64,000 bases of DNA from an uncultured Bacilli bacterium (GTDB taxonomy: Bacteria; Bacillota_I; Bacilli_A; RF39; UBA660): contig CAKOKD010000001.1 in assembly GCA_934090935.1 (NCBI GenBank), forward strand, positions 248,001 through 312,000, in the 5' to 3' direction. The notes below the pieces were generated by a model. It saw only the letters and a program-made list of their open reading frames with translations, did no database searches and was not told the origin of the DNA. Made by a program: the position numbers and the translations under genes. Shown here piece by piece: positions 61,510 to 64,000 of this stretch; position 1 is the stretch's first letter, and the number at the start of each line of letters is the position of its first letter.

Positions 61510-62580
61510 ATGGATGCAAAGAAAATAGGTGATTTAATCAAAAAATTAAGAGAGCAGAAAGGATTAAGTCAGTATAAATTAGCTGAAGCACTTTTTGTTG
61601 ATAGAACTGCAGTAACAAAATGGGAAAATGGAAAAACAATTCCAAGCGTTGATATGTTGTTAGTGATTAGTAACTACTTTAATATTTCAATAGATGAACT
61701 TGTTTATGGAAGTTTGAAGAATAATGAAAACGATGAAAAAATAGAAAAATACCCAGCTGAATTATTACATGAAAAACATAAATTAAGAAAAAATTTAGCA
61801 ATTGTAATATTTTTCTTGATAATTATATCTTTATTATTTTTCTTCTATTATTTTTTAACTACTTATAATTCAATAAAAATTTATAAAGTTAGTTTAAAAT
61901 CTGATTCTATTGAACTTGCTGATAGTTATTTTATAAAAACTAGAGAAAAAGCATACCTTAATATTAACTTTGTTAATAATGATTTGAATATTGATAAAAT
62001 TAAAATTTATTATTTGGATAAAAATAAAGAGAAGATAATTATAAATAGTAACTATAATAATAACTTTACTATTGTAGATTATTATGGCTATTCTGAATAT
62101 TTTGATTTTAAGAGAATAACTTATATTTTAAATAATATGTATATTAACGTCTCTGGAGAAAAAATTGATCAGGTTCTAAAAATCAATTTTAAACAAGAAT
62201 ATTCTAATTCAAAATTATTTTTATTTAAAGATAAGAAATCTACTGATGAAAAAGAATTATATGTAATTACTTCGCATTTTGATGATCAAAACAATAAGTT
62301 TGAAAAGATTTGTAAAAATAATAATTGCGCGATGGATGTAAAATATAATCAAATATCATATAATTTATTTTATGATAAAGATACAAGAGAAGTTGTTTTA
62401 TATAATTTAAAAGAGAACATAATGTATGAATACAATACTGAATATGAGATATTTAATGTTTCAAATAAAAGTTCAAATTATAGTGTTAATGTATCTGATA
62501 AAAAATGTTTACAGAACAACTGTGATTCTTATGAAATTGATTATGAATTGTTTTGGAATATAATAAATAATTCAATTTAA
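61510..62580 (+). CDS. XRE regulator with membrane helix and extracellular domain
   Basis: 356 residues. HTH_3 at about 5-65 (LREQKGLSQYKLAEALFVDR, AVTKWENGKTIP); one membrane helix near 100-120 (LAIVIFFLIIISLLFFFYYF); an outer domain of about 230 residues with two Cys pairs (CKNNNCAMD, CLQNNCDSY). This joins DNA binding to an outside sensor in one chain. Right behind the ABC genes, it probably controls them in response to an external peptide or stress. TAGGTGGTGA precedes ATG. Confidence 0.8.
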   Translation: MDAKKIGDLIKKLREQKGLSQYKLAEALFVDRTAVTKWENGKTIPSVDMLLVISNYFNISIDELVYGSLKNNENDEKIEKYPAELLHEKHKLRKNLAIVIFFLIIISLLFFFYYFLTTYNSIKIYKVSLKSDSIELADSYFIKTREKAYLNINFVNNDLNIDKIKIYYLDKNKEKIIINSNYNNNFTIVDYYGYSEYFDFKRITYILNNMYINVSGEKIDQVLKINFKQEYSNSKLFLFKDKKSTDEKELYVITSHFDDQNNKFEKICKNNNCAMDVKYNQISYNLFYDKDTREVVLYNLKENIMYEYNTEYEIFNVSNKSSNYSVNVSDKKCLQNNCDSYEIDYELFWNIINNSI

Positions 62581-62686
62581 AATTACTAGCAATACTTAAA
62601 TATTTGAATTTGAAAAAAGTGTAAAAGATTATTATGACGCGATGAATGGTGTAAAATTATCTTTATAATTTATTCATAATTTATGA

Positions 62687-62720
62687 AAACTAAATTAGCT
62701 GTTGCCTAATTAGTTTTTTT
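62687..62720 (+). terminator. Terminator of the ABC/XRE operon
   Basis: AACTAAATTAG and CTAATTAGTT pair around CTGTTGC with one bulge, then T8. Confidence 0.75.
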
Positions 62721-62809
62721 TTGAATTTATATTAATCCTTTTTATCTTAAAATTATAGAATATATTATTTCTTTATGTTATAATTAGTTAAGAATAGGAG
62801 TATGAGTGT

Positions 62810-64000
62810 ATGTCTGGTGATTTTAATACATTACTAACAATTGGTTATGCGATTATTACTTTAGGCGTAGTTATAAGTGTAATTATTATAATTATTAGAA
62901 ATATAAAAAATCAGTTCAATAATACTCTTGATAACTTGGAAAGAAGTAAAAACTTAATTATAAGTGGTTCTATTTTAAGTGAACTTAATAAAGTTGAATC
63001 ATTAATTAATAATAAAGAATTAGAATCTAAATTTAATTATTGGAAAAGTGTTTTTAAAGAACTAAAAGATAAAGACGTTATAAAGATAAGTGATGAGCTT
63101 TTACAAGCTGAAGAAAAAGTTAATAAAAAGAAATATAGAGAAGCTAATGAATATTTAACTAATGTTGAGTTTGATATTTATATTGCTAAAAGTAAAGCAA
63201 GTAAACTTTTAGATGATATTCAAGAGATAACTTTATCAGAAAAGAAAAACAGGGAAATTGTTACTAAATTAAAAAGTGAGTATCGTAATATATTTTTACA
63301 TTATAATAATGGTAATAATAAAGATGATTATTCCTTAATACAAGTTCCTTTAGAACTTCAATTCGAAAATGTTGATAAACTTTTTTCAGCTTTTGAACTT
63401 GCTATGGAAAACAATGTTTATTCAGAAGTTGGTAAAATTGTTAAAGCTTTAGATGATACTATTGGTAATTTAAAGATTGTTATTGAAGAAGCTCCATCAA
63501 TTATTCTTTTGGGTAAAAATTTGATTCCTAAAAAAATAGAAGAGGTAAGTAAAATTAATGAAAAGATGAAAAGTGAAGGATATAACCTTGATTATTTAAA
63601 GATAGAATATAATATAAATGAATCAGAAAAGAAAATTGCTGATATATTTGATAGATTAAATGTTTTAAATCTAGAAGATTCTATATTTGAACTTAAAACT
63701 ATAATGGATTATTTTGATAGACTTTATTCTGATTTTGATAAAGAACGTGTTGCTAAAAAGATGTTTGATGATTATATCAGAAGTGTTTTAATTAAATGTA
63801 AAAAATTAAAGAAAATTGTTAATAGTCTTTCTAGTAAAATTGATGATATTAAATATAGTTATGATTTAACTGATGATGATGTTCATATTATAAGTGAAAT
63901 AAAATCAGAAATATTAGAATGTGAAACAATGTATGATAATCTTGTTAATAAATTTAGAGAAAAGAATACAGCTTATTCAAGACTTACAAAAGAAATGGAA
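62810..64000 (+). CDS. ezrA: Septation ring regulator EzrA, N-terminal part (runs off the window)
   Basis: 397 codons are open to the window edge. It begins MSGDFNTLLTIGYAIITLGV, one N-terminal helix with a very short outer end, then the first spectrin-like coiled-coil repeats. SELNKVESLINNKELESKFN followed by YWKSVF is the EzrA block near residue 60. EzrA is a membrane-bound FtsZ regulator found in Bacilli. ATG 62810 lies 9 nt after ATAGGAG. Confidence 0.85.
   Translation, partial: MSGDFNTLLTIGYAIITLGVVISVIIIIIRNIKNQFNNTLDNLERSKNLIISGSILSELNKVESLINNKELESKFNYWKSVFKELKDKDVIKISDELLQAEEKVNKKKYREANEYLTNVEFDIYIAKSKASKLLDDIQEITLSEKKNREIVTKLKSEYRNIFLHYNNGNNKDDYSLIQVPLELQFENVDKLFSAFELAMENNVYSEVGKIVKALDDTIGNLKIVIEEAPSIILLGKNLIPKKIEEVSKINEKMKSEGYNLDYLKIEYNINESEKKIADIFDRLNVLNLEDSIFELKTIMDYFDRLYSDFDKERVAKKMFDDYIRSVLIKCKKLKKIVNSLSSKIDDIKYSYDLTDDDVHIISEIKSEILECETMYDNLVNKFREKNTAYSRLTKEME

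Noticed and set aside
1..64000. CRISPR array or tRNA genes
   Set aside because: No regularly spaced repeats and no tRNA-like GGTTCGAATC segment in a cloverleaf context were seen.

Overview
The window reads as a chromosomal segment of a very AT-rich, walled, Gram-positive bacterium of the Bacilli branch. The markers are gpsB next to rnpB, the conserved order rodZ-pgsA-recA-rny, ezrA, a T-box in front of ileS, strong AGGAGG-type ribosome sites, and standard use of TGG for Trp and TGA as stop. Cell-wall genes (LCP, UppP, amidase, glucosaminidase) rule out a wall-less mollicute. An uncultured gut Bacilli lineage close to the mollicute root (RF39-like) is my inference; no rRNA is present to test it. 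I found no tRNA, no CRISPR array, no intact transposase or integrase.

Layout. 0-4 kb: end of a surface-polysaccharide cluster (Wzy fragment, two GT2 glycosyltransferases, Wzx). 4-6.4 kb: a HigB/HigA-ImmA type toxin-antitoxin pair, an iron-sulfur flavoprotein, and a small convergent peptide/antisense-RNA locus. 6.4-16 kb: housekeeping and envelope genes (LCP ligase, DUF368/PopT lipid carrier transporter, lipase-like protein, GNAT, SufB, SSB, HAD, UppP, SDR, PLP lyase). 16-20.8 kb: a surface protein, a secreted amidase, an AbiE system. 21-25.8 kb: gpsB, RNase P RNA, rodZ, pgsA, recA, rny. 25.8-35.3 kb: a broken surface gene, a second peptide/antisense locus, dGTPase, a large XRE protein, two membrane-anchored unknowns, a NitT/TauT-like ABC importer and DedA. 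35.3-43 kb: an acidic coiled-coil protein, a dockerin-bearing autolysin beside a cohesin-bearing membrane protein, a further peptide/antisense copy, a surface gene, clpP. 43-50 kb: nucleoside kinase, gapA, T-box, ileS. 50-58.7 kb: three more surface genes (one broken), two unknown genes, rpsD, a GH31 enzyme. 58.7-64 kb: a two-permease ABC cassette with a membrane-bound XRE regulator, and the start of ezrA.

The most unusual content is a dispersed surface-protein family with six members (16.2, 25.9, 40.8, 50.3, 51.8, 57.2 kb). Five have a run of 8 to 10 G inside the promoter, between the -35 and -10 boxes. Slippage there would change promoter spacing, so expression should be phase variable. At 40.8 kb the 10-G tract gives exactly 17 bp; the others give 13 to 15. 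At least two members end in a 3' segment where adenine falls from about 45-50% to 12-18% and codons turn into NNT/NNC types. This is what adenine-directed mutagenesis by a diversity-generating retroelement would leave, although no such reverse transcriptase is in the window. On-off expression would then be combined with a hypervariable C-terminus.

The second unusual system is a roughly 350-bp element present three times (26.7, 40.4, 49.9 kb), two copies just upstream of surface genes. Each has a consensus promoter, a 25-27 codon hydrophobic peptide whose ribosome site is buried in a 10-bp stem, and a convergent antisense RNA with its own promoter and terminator. This is the plan of a type I toxin-antitoxin locus. 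A non-homologous locus at 6.1-6.3 kb has the same plan. The segment from about 49.87 to 52.6 kb is flanked by a 31-bp duplication of the 3' end of ileS, which suggests that the element and its surface genes were inserted as a unit.
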